Assembly: GCF_008042275.1 (NCBI RefSeq)
Contig: NZ_RDBK01000043.1
Span: forward strand, 2,306,405 to 2,345,032
Reading direction: 5' to 3'
From: Streptomyces sp. OR43
GTDB lineage: Bacteria; Actinomycetota; Actinomycetes; Streptomycetales; Streptomycetaceae
DNA length: 38,628 bases
Shown here: positions 1 through 7,257 of the stretch, one piece after another
Numbering within the stretch: position 1 is the stretch's first letter
Layout: every line of letters starts with the position of its first letter
The notes under the pieces: generated by a model
Seen by the model: the letters and a program-made list of their open reading frames with translations, nothing else
Databases searched by the model: none
What the model was told of the DNA's origin: nothing
Program-made: the position numbers and the translations under genes

Positions 1-149
1 CCGCCCAGCCGCCGGCCGCGTCCCCCAGGTCGGACAGCCCGAAGCCGCCGTGCTCCGTGCCCGAGCCGAAGAGGTCCGCCTGCCCGCGCAGGTCGTACTC
101 GAAGTGGGCGCCCCAGCTCACGCCGAGCACATGCAGTCCGATGTTGGGC
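1..149 (-). repeat. Exact inverted copy of part of the adjacent membrane protein gene
   Basis: Bases 1-149 are the perfect reverse complement of 1156-1304, which lies inside the membrane protein gene at 314-1990. The match starts at the first base of the window, so its true left limit is not visible. It ends at 149/150, where this copy reads TTGGGCGCTG while the other continues into different sequence. There is no open frame of its own that makes sense. The copy is out of frame with the permease fragment it joins. Perfect identity means a very recent duplication or an assembly or library chimera. Confidence 0.95.
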
Positions 150-252
150 GCTGCAGCGTGCCGGCGAGTGATTCGCCGAGCAGGTCGCCGAAGGAGAACA
201 CGGAGGGCCGCACCGGGGGCGTCCGGCGCCGGGGGAACCTGCCGCGGATCAT
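150..252 (-). pseudogene. 5' fragment of a MacB/FtsX-type ABC transporter permease
   Basis: Reading leftward from an ATG at 252, 34 codons look like the cytoplasmic N-terminus of a MacB/FtsX-type permease: a basic Arg/Pro-rich start, then a segment reading SFGDLLGESLAGTLQ. In such proteins this segment normally leads into RP and a first membrane helix. Here the sequence switches, right after LQ, to the inverted copy at 1-149 and the frame becomes meaningless. The ATG overlaps the stop of the upstream ATPase fragment as ATGA, the usual coupling in these operons. Identification is from the motif pattern only; the fragment is short, so the family call is tentative. Confidence 0.45.
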
Positions 253-311
253 CCGGCCGCCGCCCCCGCGCGTTCGCCCAGGACCCCGTCGCGGATCGTG
301 ACCGTCCGCTC
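249..311 (-). pseudogene. 3' end of an ABC-exporter ATPase gene (fragment)
   Basis: On the minus strand these bases read ERTVTIRDGVLGERAGAAAG and a TGA stop at 249-251. The pattern RxVxIRDGxL a few residues before the end is what MacB/LolD-type exporter ATPases show after their last strand. The stop overlaps the ATG of the permease fragment (ATGA). The sequence to the right of about 312 belongs to a plus-strand membrane protein, so the rest of the ATPase is absent. Only 20 codons are present, so this is a suggestion rather than a firm call. Confidence 0.4.
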
Positions 312-313
312 CG

Positions 314-1990
314 GTGGCGGAACCGCCGCCCCCGCCCGGGTACGCCCCGATGCCGGTGGTCCCGGCAGGTCCTTCACCGCTCGGTGCCTTCTTCGGACGA
401 GTGTTCCGGGGCGACTGGGCGGGCTCGGTGAAGGCCGCCGCCTGGCCCACCGGACTGATCGTGGCCCTCGCGGTGGCGCTCTCCGTTCCCACGTACGGCC
501 AGGGCGACGACGTCGTCGTCGGCTGGAGCGACCGGCTGCGGATCGCGCTGGCGATGCTGCTCCAGGCGTTCGGCGGCGGCTTCGAGCTGAGCGCGACCGG
601 GCCCGGCCGCCTGAACGGCTCCGACTACGGCAACGGTTACGGCTCCGACTACGGCTCCGGCGGACCGGACTTCGGGTCGGACTTCGGCGGCCTGGGCCCG
701 GGTACCCAGGGCAGCTACACGCTCGCCATCGTCCCGCTCACCGTCACCGTGCTGTGGATCGGCGCCCTGCTCCTCGGCGCCCGGGCGGCCCGCAGACAGG
801 GCGGCGGCCTCGAAGCGGCCGTACGGATCAGCCTCGTGGCCACCGCCGCCGTCCTGGTCCTCGGGCTCTTCGCGCAGCCCGTGATCGAGGACGTCTCGGT
901 CTCGTCCTCCCCGGTCCTCGCCGCCCTCGGCGCGCTCGTGATGGCGCTGCTCGTCACCGGCGGCGTACTGCAACGCGACGCGGCGGCCCAGTGGCTGGCG
1001 CAGCGCCCCGGGACGCTGACCCTGGTCCGGGCAGCCGGCACGGCGGTCCGGGCGCTCGGCATCGTGCTGCTGCTGTGCTCGCTGATCGGCATCGTCCTGT
1101 ACGCCACCGCGGACGACGTCGACGGCGAAGCCCTGCTGATCGCCCTGCCGTTGCTGCCCAACATCGGACTGCATGTGCTCGGCGTGAGCTGGGGCGCCCA
1201 CTTCGAGTACGACCTGCGCGGGCAGGCGGACCTCTTCGGCTCGGGCACGGAGCACGGCGGCTTCGGGCTGTCCGACCTGGGGGACGCGGCCGGCGGCTGG
1301 GCGGTGGCCGGGGCGCTGGCCACCGGCGTCGTCTGCGCGCTGACGATCGGCCTGCTCGCCGCGCGCCGCTCGGCCGGCAGGGGCGAACAGGCCACCGCGG
1401 GAGGCCTGTTCCTGCTGCTGGTCCTGGTGACGGCCGCGCTGGGCGGAGTGTCGGCGCAGCTTTCCGGCACCGTCGACGACATGGACGGCCGGGGCACCGT
1501 GGAGTTCGCCCTGAGCCTGTCGGAGGTGCTGCTGTTCGGCCTGTTGTGGGTCGGCGGCGCGGTCTTCGTCGCCCCGTACCTGCTGCGGCTGACGGGGCTC
1601 GCGCCGGCGGTGCCCGGGGCTTACCCGGCGGCTCCGGGCGCGTACGGCGCCTACGCCCCGTACGCCCCGCAGCCGGCGCCCGCCCCCGAGCCGTCCGGCC
1701 GCAAGCGGACCGTCGCCCTCTGGTGCGCGACGCTCGCCGCCGCGCTGCTCGTCGGAGGCGGGGCGACCGCCGGTGTCCTGGCCCTGACGGACCGGGACAG
1801 CGGCGACGACAAGCCCGCGCCCGTCCGCAGCACCGAGCCCGCCACGGAACAGTCCGACGCCGACACGTCCACCGACCAGGTCAACGCCCCCGCCGCCCCG
1901 GACGCGCCACGTCAACGGCCGGCCGCGCACGTCACCGTCGCAGCTCCAGCCGGAAGCACACCGCCTCCTGGCCCTCACGCGGGGTCGTGA
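314..1990 (+). CDS. Multi-pass membrane protein of unknown function, possibly N-terminally truncated
   Basis: 558 residues from a GTG at 314. A Pro-rich N-terminus is followed by roughly nine hydrophobic segments between residues 30 and 430 (clear ones near VALAVALSV, VLWIGALLLG, LGIVLLLCSLIGIVLY and ALLIALPLLP). Then come a Pro/Ala/Tyr-rich linker (about 435-460), a last membrane helix (WCATLAAALLVGGGATAG) and an acidic Thr/Asp tail. A Gly/Ser/Tyr/Asp-rich loop lies near residues 98-130. The architecture resembles Streptomyces-specific large hydrophobic proteins (the streptophobe type); I am not certain of this. No Shine-Dalgarno is visible before 314, an in-frame stop lies at 299, and the gene abuts a mosaic junction, so the native 5' end may be lost. 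The 3' end overlaps the convergent acetyltransferase gene by 59 bases. Confidence 0.7.
   Translation: MAEPPPPPGYAPMPVVPAGPSPLGAFFGRVFRGDWAGSVKAAAWPTGLIVALAVALSVPTYGQGDDVVVGWSDRLRIALAMLLQAFGGGFELSATGPGRLNGSDYGNGYGSDYGSGGPDFGSDFGGLGPGTQGSYTLAIVPLTVTVLWIGALLLGARAARRQGGGLEAAVRISLVATAAVLVLGLFAQPVIEDVSVSSSPVLAALGALVMALLVTGGVLQRDAAAQWLAQRPGTLTLVRAAGTAVRALGIVLLLCSLIGIVLYATADDVDGEALLIALPLLPNIGLHVLGVSWGAHFEYDLRGQADLFGSGTEHGGFGLSDLGDAAGGWAVAGALATGVVCALTIGLLAARRSAGRGEQATAGGLFLLLVLVTAALGGVSAQLSGTVDDMDGRGTVEFALSLSEVLLFGLLWVGGAVFVAPYLLRLTGLAPAVPGAYPAAPGAYGAYAPYAPQPAPAPEPSGRKRTVALWCATLAAALLVGGGATAGVLALTDRDSGDDKPAPVRSTEPATEQSDADTSTDQVNAPAAPDAPRQRPAAHVTVAAPAGSTPPPGPHAGS
1156..1304 (+). repeat. Partner of the 149-bp exact inverted repeat
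   Basis: Internal part of the membrane protein gene whose reverse complement forms the first 149 bases of the window. The sequence here is in frame and uses normal Streptomyces codons, so this is the original copy and 1-149 the derived one. Confidence 0.95.
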
Positions 1991-2456
1991 AGCTCTCCGC
2001 CCGCTCCATGCCCAGGCGCCGGGCCACCGCGATCGACCGCTCGTTGAGCGCGTCGATCGTCGCCACCACCCGCTCCACCCGGGCCGCGCGCAGCCGCTCC
2101 AGCGTGAGGCGCGCGGCCGCGGTCGCGTAGCCGCGGCCCCAGGCCGGACGGGCCAGCCGCCAGCCGATCTCGATCTCGCCCGCGGGGCCGTAGCTACGGT
2201 GCGGCCACGGCTGAGCACCCGTGAAGCCGAGCACCTCGCCGTTCCCGTCGAGCACGGTCCACAGGCAGAAGCCCAGCTCCGCGTCGTGTCTGCGCTGGCG
2301 GGCGGTCCACTCCTCGTACATGGACAGTTCGGAAGGACGGCCGCCGAAGAACTCCATGACGTCCGGGTCGTCGAAGACGCGGTGCCAGGCCACGGCGTCC
2401 TCGTCGGTCGGGACACGCAGCTGTACGACGGGGAGCGCGGGAGGCGCGAGCGACAT
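1932..2456 (-). CDS. GNAT-family N-acetyltransferase (RimJ/RimL type)
   Basis: 174 residues from an ATG at 2456 (product begins MSLAPPALPV), with a GAAGGG ribosome site just upstream. The fold signature is complete. An N-terminal strand-helix reads LRVPTDEDAVAWHRVF, a central strand reads GEIEIGWRL, and the acetyl-CoA pyrophosphate loop RPAWGRGYA leads into a helix. The C-terminal ERSIAVARRLGM segment is typical of the RimJ/RimL-like GNAT group. Members move acetyl from acetyl-CoA to an amine; the substrate cannot be read from sequence. The gene is divergent from the FAD reductase starting at 2554, sharing a 97-base promoter region, and convergent with the membrane protein gene, which it overlaps by 59 bases. 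An upstream in-frame extension to 2624 would run into the divergent gene and was not used. Confidence 0.88.
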   Translation of the reverse strand: MSLAPPALPVVQLRVPTDEDAVAWHRVFDDPDVMEFFGGRPSELSMYEEWTARQRRHDAELGFCLWTVLDGNGEVLGFTGAQPWPHRSYGPAGEIEIGWRLARPAWGRGYATAAARLTLERLRAARVERVVATIDALNERSIAVARRLGMERAESFTTPREGQEAVCFRLELRR

Positions 2457-2553
2457 CGGGGAGCCCTTCGGAGGGTGGGACAACAGGCCCCCATAGACTG
2501 CACGGGACATGTGCCGCGCGGCACGCGATTTCGAGTCTTCGGGAGATCCGACC

Positions 2554-3837
2554 GTGACCGAGCCCCTGTCCGAACACAGCGCGGACGTGATCGTCGTCGG
2601 GGCAGGCCCAGCCGGCTCCACCACCGCGTACTACCTCGCCAAGGCCGGACTCGACGTCCTCCTCCTGGAGAAGACCGCCTTCCCGCGCGAGAAGGTCTGC
2701 GGCGACGGCCTCACGCCGCGTGCCACCAAGCAGCTCGTCTCCATGGGCATCGACATCTCCGAAGAGGCCGGCTGGCTGCGCAACAAGGGCCTGCGCATCA
2801 TCGGCGGCGGCGTCCGGCTCCAGCTGGACTGGCCGGATCTCGCCTCGTACCCGGACTACGGACTGGTCCGCAAGCGCGACGACTTCGACGAGCAGCTGGC
2901 CCGCCAGGCGCAGAAGGCCGGCGCGCGGCTGTACGAGCGCTGCAACGTCGGCGCCCCCATCAAGGACGAGCGCACCGGCCGCATCACCGGAGTGGAGGCG
3001 AAGCTCGGCGAGGAGAAGACCCCGGTCACCTTCCACGCCCCTCTCGTCGTCGCCGCCGACGGCAACTCGACCCGGCTCTCCGTCGCGATGGGCCTGCACC
3101 GCCGCGAGGACCGTCCGATGGGTGTCGCGGTCCGTACGTACTTCACCTCGCCGCGCCACGACGACGACTACCTGGAGTCCTGGCTGGAGCTCTGGGACCG
3201 TCGCGGGGCCGAGGACCGGCTGCTGCCCGGCTACGGGTGGATCTTCGGCATGGGCGACGGCACCTCCAACGTCGGCCTCGGCATCCTCAACTCCTCCGCC
3301 GCCTTCAAGGAGCTCGACTGGCGCGAGGTCCTCAAGGCGTGGTGTGCCTCCATGCCCGAGGACTGGGGCTACACCCCCGAGAACATGACGATGCCGATCC
3401 GGGGCGCCGCCCTCCCGATGGCGTTCAACCGCCAGCCGCACTACACCAAGGGCCTGCTGCTCGTCGGTGACGCGGGCGGCATGGTCAACCCGTTCAACGG
3501 CGAAGGCATCGCGTACGCCATGGAGTCGGGGCAGATCGCCGCGGACGTCATCGTCCAGGCCCACGCCCGCGCGACCCCGGCCCAGCGCGAGCTGGCCCTG
3601 AGCAACTACCCGAAGGTGCTCAAGGAGACCTACGGCGGCTACTACACGATGGGCCGCGCCTTCGTGAAGCTGATCGGCAACCCGAAGGTCATGAAGGTCG
3701 CCACCCAGCGCGGTCTCACCCACCCGCTGCTGATGAAGTTCACCCTGAAGATGCTCGCCAACCTCACCGACCCGACGGGCGGCGACGCGATGGACCGCAT
3801 CATCAACGGTCTGACGAAGGTCGCGCCCCGCGCCTAG
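2554..3837 (+). CDS. Geranylgeranyl reductase family FAD-dependent oxidoreductase (MenJ-like)
   Basis: 427 residues from a GTG at 2554, chosen because GGGAG lies 8 bases upstream and the product begins just before the Rossmann strand; a 15-codon extension upstream is not needed. Motifs in order: DVIVVGAGPAGSTTAYYLAK (FAD ADP loop, residues 11-30) with LLLEK closing the second strand; CGDGLTPRA (49-57), typical of the geranylgeranyl-reductase branch; VVAADGNSTRLS; and GDAGGMVNPFNGEGI (from about 306), which binds the FAD ribityl and phosphate. Members saturate isoprenoid chains of chlorophyll, archaeal lipids or menaquinone. In mycobacteria the homolog MenJ reduces the menaquinone side chain. 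Streptomycetes make partly saturated MK-9, and this gene sits near nuo and a polyprenyl diphosphate synthase, so a menaquinone role is inferred. The 3' end overlaps the convergent MFS gene by 35 bases. Confidence 0.88.
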   Translation: MTEPLSEHSADVIVVGAGPAGSTTAYYLAKAGLDVLLLEKTAFPREKVCGDGLTPRATKQLVSMGIDISEEAGWLRNKGLRIIGGGVRLQLDWPDLASYPDYGLVRKRDDFDEQLARQAQKAGARLYERCNVGAPIKDERTGRITGVEAKLGEEKTPVTFHAPLVVAADGNSTRLSVAMGLHRREDRPMGVAVRTYFTSPRHDDDYLESWLELWDRRGAEDRLLPGYGWIFGMGDGTSNVGLGILNSSAAFKELDWREVLKAWCASMPEDWGYTPENMTMPIRGAALPMAFNRQPHYTKGLLLVGDAGGMVNPFNGEGIAYAMESGQIAADVIVQAHARATPAQRELALSNYPKVLKETYGGYYTMGRAFVKLIGNPKVMKVATQRGLTHPLLMKFTLKMLANLTDPTGGDAMDRIINGLTKVAPRA

Positions 3838-5038
3838 GACCTGGGCACTGCCCCGTCCGTACGAAGTGGACCGGGGCCGCGAGCACCACGAGCAGGGCCG
3901 TCGCGGCTCCGAGCCACATGACCGCGTGGAGCGAGGCGTGGTCCACGACGTAGCCGCCCGCCAGTGCGCCGACGGCGATCGTCGCCTGGAACGACGCCGT
4001 GAACAGGACCGAGGCCGCCTCGGGGGTGCCCGGCGCCGCGCGGGCGAACCAGGTCTGTGAGCAGACCGGGACCGCGCCGTAGCCGAGCCCCCACAGGACG
4101 AGGAGTGCGAGCGCGCCCCCCTCGGATGGGCCGAGGACGGGCAGGAGCGCGGTCGCCGCGGCGATCGTGGCGGCGGCGGCCCCGAAGGCGGTGTGCGGCC
4201 GGCGCGTCACCAGGGCGCCTCCGAGGAAGTTGCCGGCCACGCCCGCCGCACCGTAGACGAGCAGGAAGCCGGTGATCAGGCCCGGCCCGGCGTGCGTGAT
4301 CCCGCGCAACAGTGGTGTCACGTAGGTGTACGTGCCGAAATGTGCCAGTACGACGAGGAACGTCATCAGCAGCGCGAACCGGGTGTCCGGGCGGCGCAGC
4401 AGAGCGCGGAGCACGGCCGGGCGGGTGACGCGCTCCGGCGGCAGCGCGGGCAGAGACAGGAGCAGCAGGGCCAGCACGGCCGTGGACAGTAGCCCCATCG
4501 TAACGAACGCGGTGCGCCAGCCCGCCAGATCGCCGATGAGGGTTCCGGCGGGGACGCCGAGCACGGAGCCGAGGGGGACGGCGGCGAAGACGACCGCGGT
4601 CGCCCGGGCGGCGGACGGGGCGGGGACCAGCCGGCCGGCCAGGCCGGCGCCGATCGACCAGAAGCCGCCGATGGTGATGCCGACCAGGACCCGGGCGACG
4701 AGCACGACCCCGTAGGCGGTCGCGGCGGCGGTGAGGAAGTTGGCCACGGCGAGGAGCAGGACGAAGGCGGCGAGCATCAGCCGCCGGTCGGCGCGGGCCG
4801 TCGCGAGGGTCACCACCGGGGCGGCGACGGCGGCCAGGAGGCCCGGCATCGTCATCATCAGGCCCGCCGTACCGTCCGCGACCGCGAAGTCGGCGCCGAT
4901 CGGCGTCAGCAGACCGATCGGCAGGATCTCCGTGGTGACGACGGCGAAGATGCCCAGCGTCACGGAGAGGACGGCCAGTCGGCCGCGTAAGGGCGTGGGG
5001 GACGCGGCGTCGGTGCGGGGGTCGGTCGTGGTGGACAT
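3803..5038 (-). CDS. MFS transporter, DHA1-type drug/sugar efflux family
   Basis: 411 residues from an ATG at 5038 (MSTTTDPRTDAASPTP). About twelve hydrophobic segments are visible. The second-to-third-helix loop carries ATARADRRLMLA, a degenerate motif A. A motif-C-like glycine/proline stretch, AAVPLGSVLGVPAGTLIGDLAGWR, falls in helix five, as in the AraJ/YdhP/NepI group of proton antiporters. That group exports small molecules such as purine ribonucleosides, arabinose derivatives or antibiotics; the substrate here is unknown. The gene stands alone and faces the FAD reductase, with a 35-base overlap of 3' ends. The C-terminal tail (CPGPRRGARPSSDR) lies in that overlap. Confidence 0.88.
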   Translation of the reverse strand: MSTTTDPRTDAASPTPLRGRLAVLSVTLGIFAVVTTEILPIGLLTPIGADFAVADGTAGLMMTMPGLLAAVAAPVVTLATARADRRLMLAAFVLLLAVANFLTAAATAYGVVLVARVLVGITIGGFWSIGAGLAGRLVPAPSAARATAVVFAAVPLGSVLGVPAGTLIGDLAGWRTAFVTMGLLSTAVLALLLLSLPALPPERVTRPAVLRALLRRPDTRFALLMTFLVVLAHFGTYTYVTPLLRGITHAGPGLITGFLLVYGAAGVAGNFLGGALVTRRPHTAFGAAAATIAAATALLPVLGPSEGGALALLVLWGLGYGAVPVCSQTWFARAAPGTPEAASVLFTASFQATIAVGALAGGYVVDHASLHAVMWLGAATALLVVLAAPVHFVRTGQCPGPRRGARPSSDR

Positions 5039-5170
5039 GGCGGGGCCGTCCTGGGTCCGGTGACGCGGGAGCTGTTCGCTCCAGTTCACAAGCTCCCGGG
5101 TACGGAGTCCGGCAGGTTCCCGACGTCACCGTGGACGCCGGGGGTGAGGTCGGAAACCCGCCGGGAACGC

Positions 5171-5212
5171 CGAAGGGCCGCGGCTCCCGAGCGGGGGAAC
5201 CGCGGCCCTTCG
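5171..5212 (-). terminator. Hairpin downstream of the NlpC/P60 peptidase gene
   Basis: A 17-base stem with one mismatch: 5171-5187 (CGAAGGGCCGCGGCTCC) pairs with 5196-5212 across an 8-base loop. It starts 32 bases past the peptidase stop at 5245, as expected for a transcription terminator of that leftward gene. It has no long U run, which is common for Streptomyces terminators. Confidence 0.8.
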
Positions 5213-5244
5213 AAGTGCGCCGAGGCGCTTGTGAATCCGTGAAC

Positions 5245-6084
5245 TCAGAGGACGCGGACCGCGCCCGACGGCGGGTCGTAGTCCAGGGACTTCTGCACCA
5301 CACCGGTGGAGGAGTTCTGCGCACCGACGAACTGGCCGCCGCCCACGTAGATGCCGACGTGGTACGCGCTGCCCGCGCCGCCCCAGTACAGGATGTCGCC
5401 CGGCTGGAGGTTGCTCAGCGAGACCTGGGTGCCCGCGGTCGACTGGCTCTGCGAGACGCGCGGCAGGTCGACGCCCACCGTGCGGAACGCGGCCTGGACG
5501 AGGCCGGAGCAGTCCCAGGAGTTGGGGCCGGTGCCGCCGGACACGTATGCGTCGCCGACCTGCGCCTGCGCGAACGCGACGACGGAGGCGGCGGTGCCCG
5601 TGGCGGTGGAGGAGTACGACGTCGTCGCGGTCGAGCCGGACGAGGACGAGCCGGAGGACGTGCTGAGCGTCGTGCGCTCGGCGGCGCGGGAGGCGCGCTC
5701 GGCGGCCTCCGCCTTGGCTTCGGCTTCGGCCTTCGCCTTGGCTTCGGCCTTCTTCTTGGCCTCGGCCTTGCGGACCGCCTCGGCCTTGGCCTTCTTGGCG
5801 TCCTTGGCGGCGGTGGTGGCCGCTGCCTCCTCGTGGGCCTGCGTCTCCAGGTCCAGGGCGACCTGCTGCGTGGCCTCGGCGGACGCCGCGACGGTGGTGG
5901 AGAGACCGGCCGTGATGGTCGGCATCTCGATCGTCTGGGTCACCGGCTCGGCCTGGGCCGGACCGGCAGCGCCTGCGACCGCGATGGTGCTGAGGACGCC
6001 ACCGGCAACTCCGGCCCGCAGCGCCGTCTTCGAGGCGTTTCGGCGGGGCTTCCGGTGGCTGGGTATGAGAGCGGTGTGGGACAT
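5245..6084 (-). CDS. Secreted NlpC/P60 (C40) cell-wall peptidase
   Basis: 279 residues from an ATG at 6084 (MSHTALIPSHRKPRR), chosen because it gives a basic n-region, a hydrophobic core and an AQA-EP cleavage site after residue 45. The ribosome site is weak; an in-frame extension to 6234 lacks any signal-peptide logic. After the signal peptide comes an Ala/Lys/Glu-rich predicted coiled coil (about 84-137), then a Ser/Thr-rich linker, then the NlpC/P60 domain (from about 165). The catalytic Cys is in DCSGLV (Cys192) and the catalytic His in YHVGIYVG (His242). Such enzymes cut peptidoglycan stem peptides, typically D-Glu-mDAP bonds, during growth and sporulation. The coiled coil may regulate or anchor the enzyme. 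The gene is monocistronic, with its own terminator and a long upstream region shared with nuo. Confidence 0.92.
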   Translation of the reverse strand: MSHTALIPSHRKPRRNASKTALRAGVAGGVLSTIAVAGAAGPAQAEPVTQTIEMPTITAGLSTTVAASAEATQQVALDLETQAHEEAAATTAAKDAKKAKAEAVRKAEAKKKAEAKAKAEAEAKAEAAERASRAAERTTLSTSSGSSSSGSTATTSYSSTATGTAASVVAFAQAQVGDAYVSGGTGPNSWDCSGLVQAAFRTVGVDLPRVSQSQSTAGTQVSLSNLQPGDILYWGGAGSAYHVGIYVGGGQFVGAQNSSTGVVQKSLDYDPPSGAVRVL

Positions 6085-6216
6085 GGGTACTAGCGCTATC
6101 AGGGCCTCAGGGGTCCCATCAAGAAACGTGTGTTGCGACACAGTTACGTCCGGAATCTGTGAATCCGCTTCCTGAGGGCCTTTATTGACGCCGTAACGGG
6201 CATAACGGTCAGGCTC

Positions 6217-6232
6217 GATCACTGCTGTGATC
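6217..6232. promoter_or_regulatory. Inverted repeat upstream of the peptidase gene
   Basis: GATCACTGCTGTGATC, a perfect 6-4-6 palindrome about 130 bases upstream of the peptidase start. It may be an operator. TAACGG occurs twice nearby (6194 and 6203, period 9), as expected for a direct-repeat site of a response regulator. The regulator is not identified. Confidence 0.35.
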
Positions 6233-6329
6233 ACGGGTTTTCAGCAATACGCCCGAATTGCCCGTCACTTACCATCCGTTCACACGGTTGGCCAAGCCCG
6301 CTTCTCCGGCGGCCTCGCGTGAGTGACGC

Positions 6330-6346
6330 AGGTCACAGCATGACCT
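6330..6346. promoter_or_regulatory. Inverted repeat AGGTCA-N5-TGACCT
   Basis: A perfect 6-5-6 palindrome with spacer CAGCA in the middle of the intergenic region. It has the size and symmetry of a dimeric repressor site. It is distant from both flanking genes (about 250 bases from the peptidase start), and no matching regulator is recognised. Confidence 0.35.
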
Positions 6347-6577
6347 TCGCGTGACGGGCATACGAGGACCTCGCGCGAGGGGTGCCTCGCCGGCGGATGT
6401 CCGGGGCCGGGGAACTAGCCGCGCGTCGCGCTTGATTCGCCCGATAGTGGAGTGATGCCGGGATGCGTCCACTTCGTTCCTCCGGGCCCCCCGCGCGGGT
6501 GACGCGGCCCCGGACCCAGAGTGGGGCAGATCCCTTTATCACCCGATCGCGTCCATCGCCAATTTGGCACCCGGCAC

Positions 6578-6597
6578 TGTCGCTTGATAGAGCGACA
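6578..6597. promoter_or_regulatory. Inverted repeat TGTCGCT-N6-AGCGACA
   Basis: A perfect 7-6-7 palindrome (spacer TGATAG) about 300 bases upstream of nuoA. It could be an operator or a short RNA hairpin; there is no U tract to support a terminator. Function is unknown. Confidence 0.35.
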
Positions 6598-6761
6598 CCT
6601 CTTTGACCAGCGGTAACGGCGGGAGATGTCACGTCTCGTGATCACTCGGCCGCTTCGTGTACGAAGATCACCGCTCATCCGACTTCATGATCGTTCGTCA
6701 GGTGGTGGAGATCACAAAGACGTTGTCGTACCCCGTGTCGCAGATCACAGGACGGCAGGCA

Positions 6762-6767
6762 TAGGAT
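6762..6767 (+). promoter_or_regulatory. Candidate -10 box of the nuo operon promoter
   Basis: TAGGAT matches the -10 consensus of the main vegetative sigma factor in Streptomyces (TAGRRT). It would start transcription near 6774, giving a leader of about 107 bases before nuoA. No good TTGAC -35 lies 16-19 bases upstream, so the promoter would need an activator or be weak. Confidence 0.45.
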
Positions 6768-6782
6768 GCGGGGCAGTCGGGC

Positions 6783-6800
6783 TTGTGAACTGCCTCACAT
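6783..6800. promoter_or_regulatory. Rex-type redox operator (ROP) of the nuo operon
   Basis: TTGTGAACTGCCTCACAT fits the Rex consensus TTGTGAA-N4-TTCACAA with two mismatches in the right half. It lies about 10-27 bases past the start expected from the TAGGAT box, where bound repressor would block transcription. Rex senses the NADH/NAD+ ratio and is known to control cyd and nuo genes in Streptomyces coelicolor, which makes this placement convincing. The inference is that NADH accumulation under oxygen limitation releases Rex and raises complex I. Confidence 0.8.
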
Positions 6801-6880
6801 GTGCACGATCTTGGTGAGGTGGCGAGCCAGGTCGCCCGATGCGGTCCAACGGTCAAGGACGACTGGAAGGAGCGAGGAGC

Positions 6881-7240
6881 GTGAATGCCTACGCGCCCAT
6901 CCTCGTGCTCGGCGCCCTCGGGGCAGGCTTTGCGATCTTCTCCGTGGTCAGTGCCACGCTTATCGGTCCCAAGCGGTACAACCGGGCGAAGCTCGAAGCG
7001 TACGAGTGCGGTATTGAACCCACCCCGACTCCAGCCGGAGGCGGCCGTTTTCCCATCAAGTACTACCTGACGGCGATGCTCTTCATCGTCTTCGACATCG
7101 AGATCGTCTTCCTCTATCCCTGGGCGGTCACCTTCGACGCCCTCGGGATCTTCGGGCTCGTCGAGATGCTGATCTTCGTGCTCACCGTCTTCGTCGCCTA
7201 TGCGTATGTATGGCGTCGCGGCGGCCTGGAATGGGACTGA
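6881..7240 (+). CDS. nuoA: NADH-quinone oxidoreductase subunit A
   Basis: 119 residues, small membrane subunit of complex I (ND3 family) that contacts the quinone-site loop region. The GTG start at 6881 follows a strong GGAAGGAGCGAGGAG ribosome site; an upstream in-frame start at 6839 has none. There are three hydrophobic helices, the conserved YECGIEP loop (residues 41-47, quinone-site cysteine) after helix 1, and the FDIEIVFLYPW motif in helix 2. It is the first gene of the operon. The next gene follows after 17 bases that include GAGGGGC as its ribosome site. Confidence 0.97.
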   Translation: MNAYAPILVLGALGAGFAIFSVVSATLIGPKRYNRAKLEAYECGIEPTPTPAGGGRFPIKYYLTAMLFIVFDIEIVFLYPWAVTFDALGIFGLVEMLIFVLTVFVAYAYVWRRGGLEWD

Positions 7241-7257
7241 GGGGCTGAGGGGCACAC

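Larger units (their letters stand above)
6085..6880. other. 796-base intergenic region between the peptidase gene and nuoA
   Basis: No convincing gene is seen; the short frames here lack start signals and recognisable domains. It must hold the leftward promoter of the peptidase gene and the rightward nuo promoter. Visible structure includes inverted repeats at 6217-6232, 6330-6346, 6578-6597 and 6653-6666, a repeated TAACGG at 6194 and 6203, and a TAGGAT box followed by a Rex-type operator. The peptidase leader was examined for a c-di-AMP (ydaO) riboswitch because Streptomyces cell-wall hydrolases often have one; its hallmark sequences were not found. Confidence 0.7.

Noticed and set aside
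298..2130. Alternative long plus-strand frame overlapping the membrane protein gene
   Set aside because: Composition is Arg/Gly/Pro-rich with no hydrophobic periodicity; the frame from 314 gives clear membrane helices.
5225..5245. Second Rex-like site (TTGTGAATCCGTGAAC)
   Set aside because: The second half is a direct rather than inverted copy, and it sits at a gene's 3' end.
6085..6234. N-terminal extension of the peptidase to an ATG at 6234
   Set aside because: It would put 50 residues before the signal peptide, which starts naturally at 6084.
6085..6450. c-di-AMP (ydaO) riboswitch in the peptidase leader
   Set aside because: Expected from knowledge of Streptomyces cell-wall hydrolases, but the GGGGTGAATC-type and other conserved blocks are not present on the minus strand.
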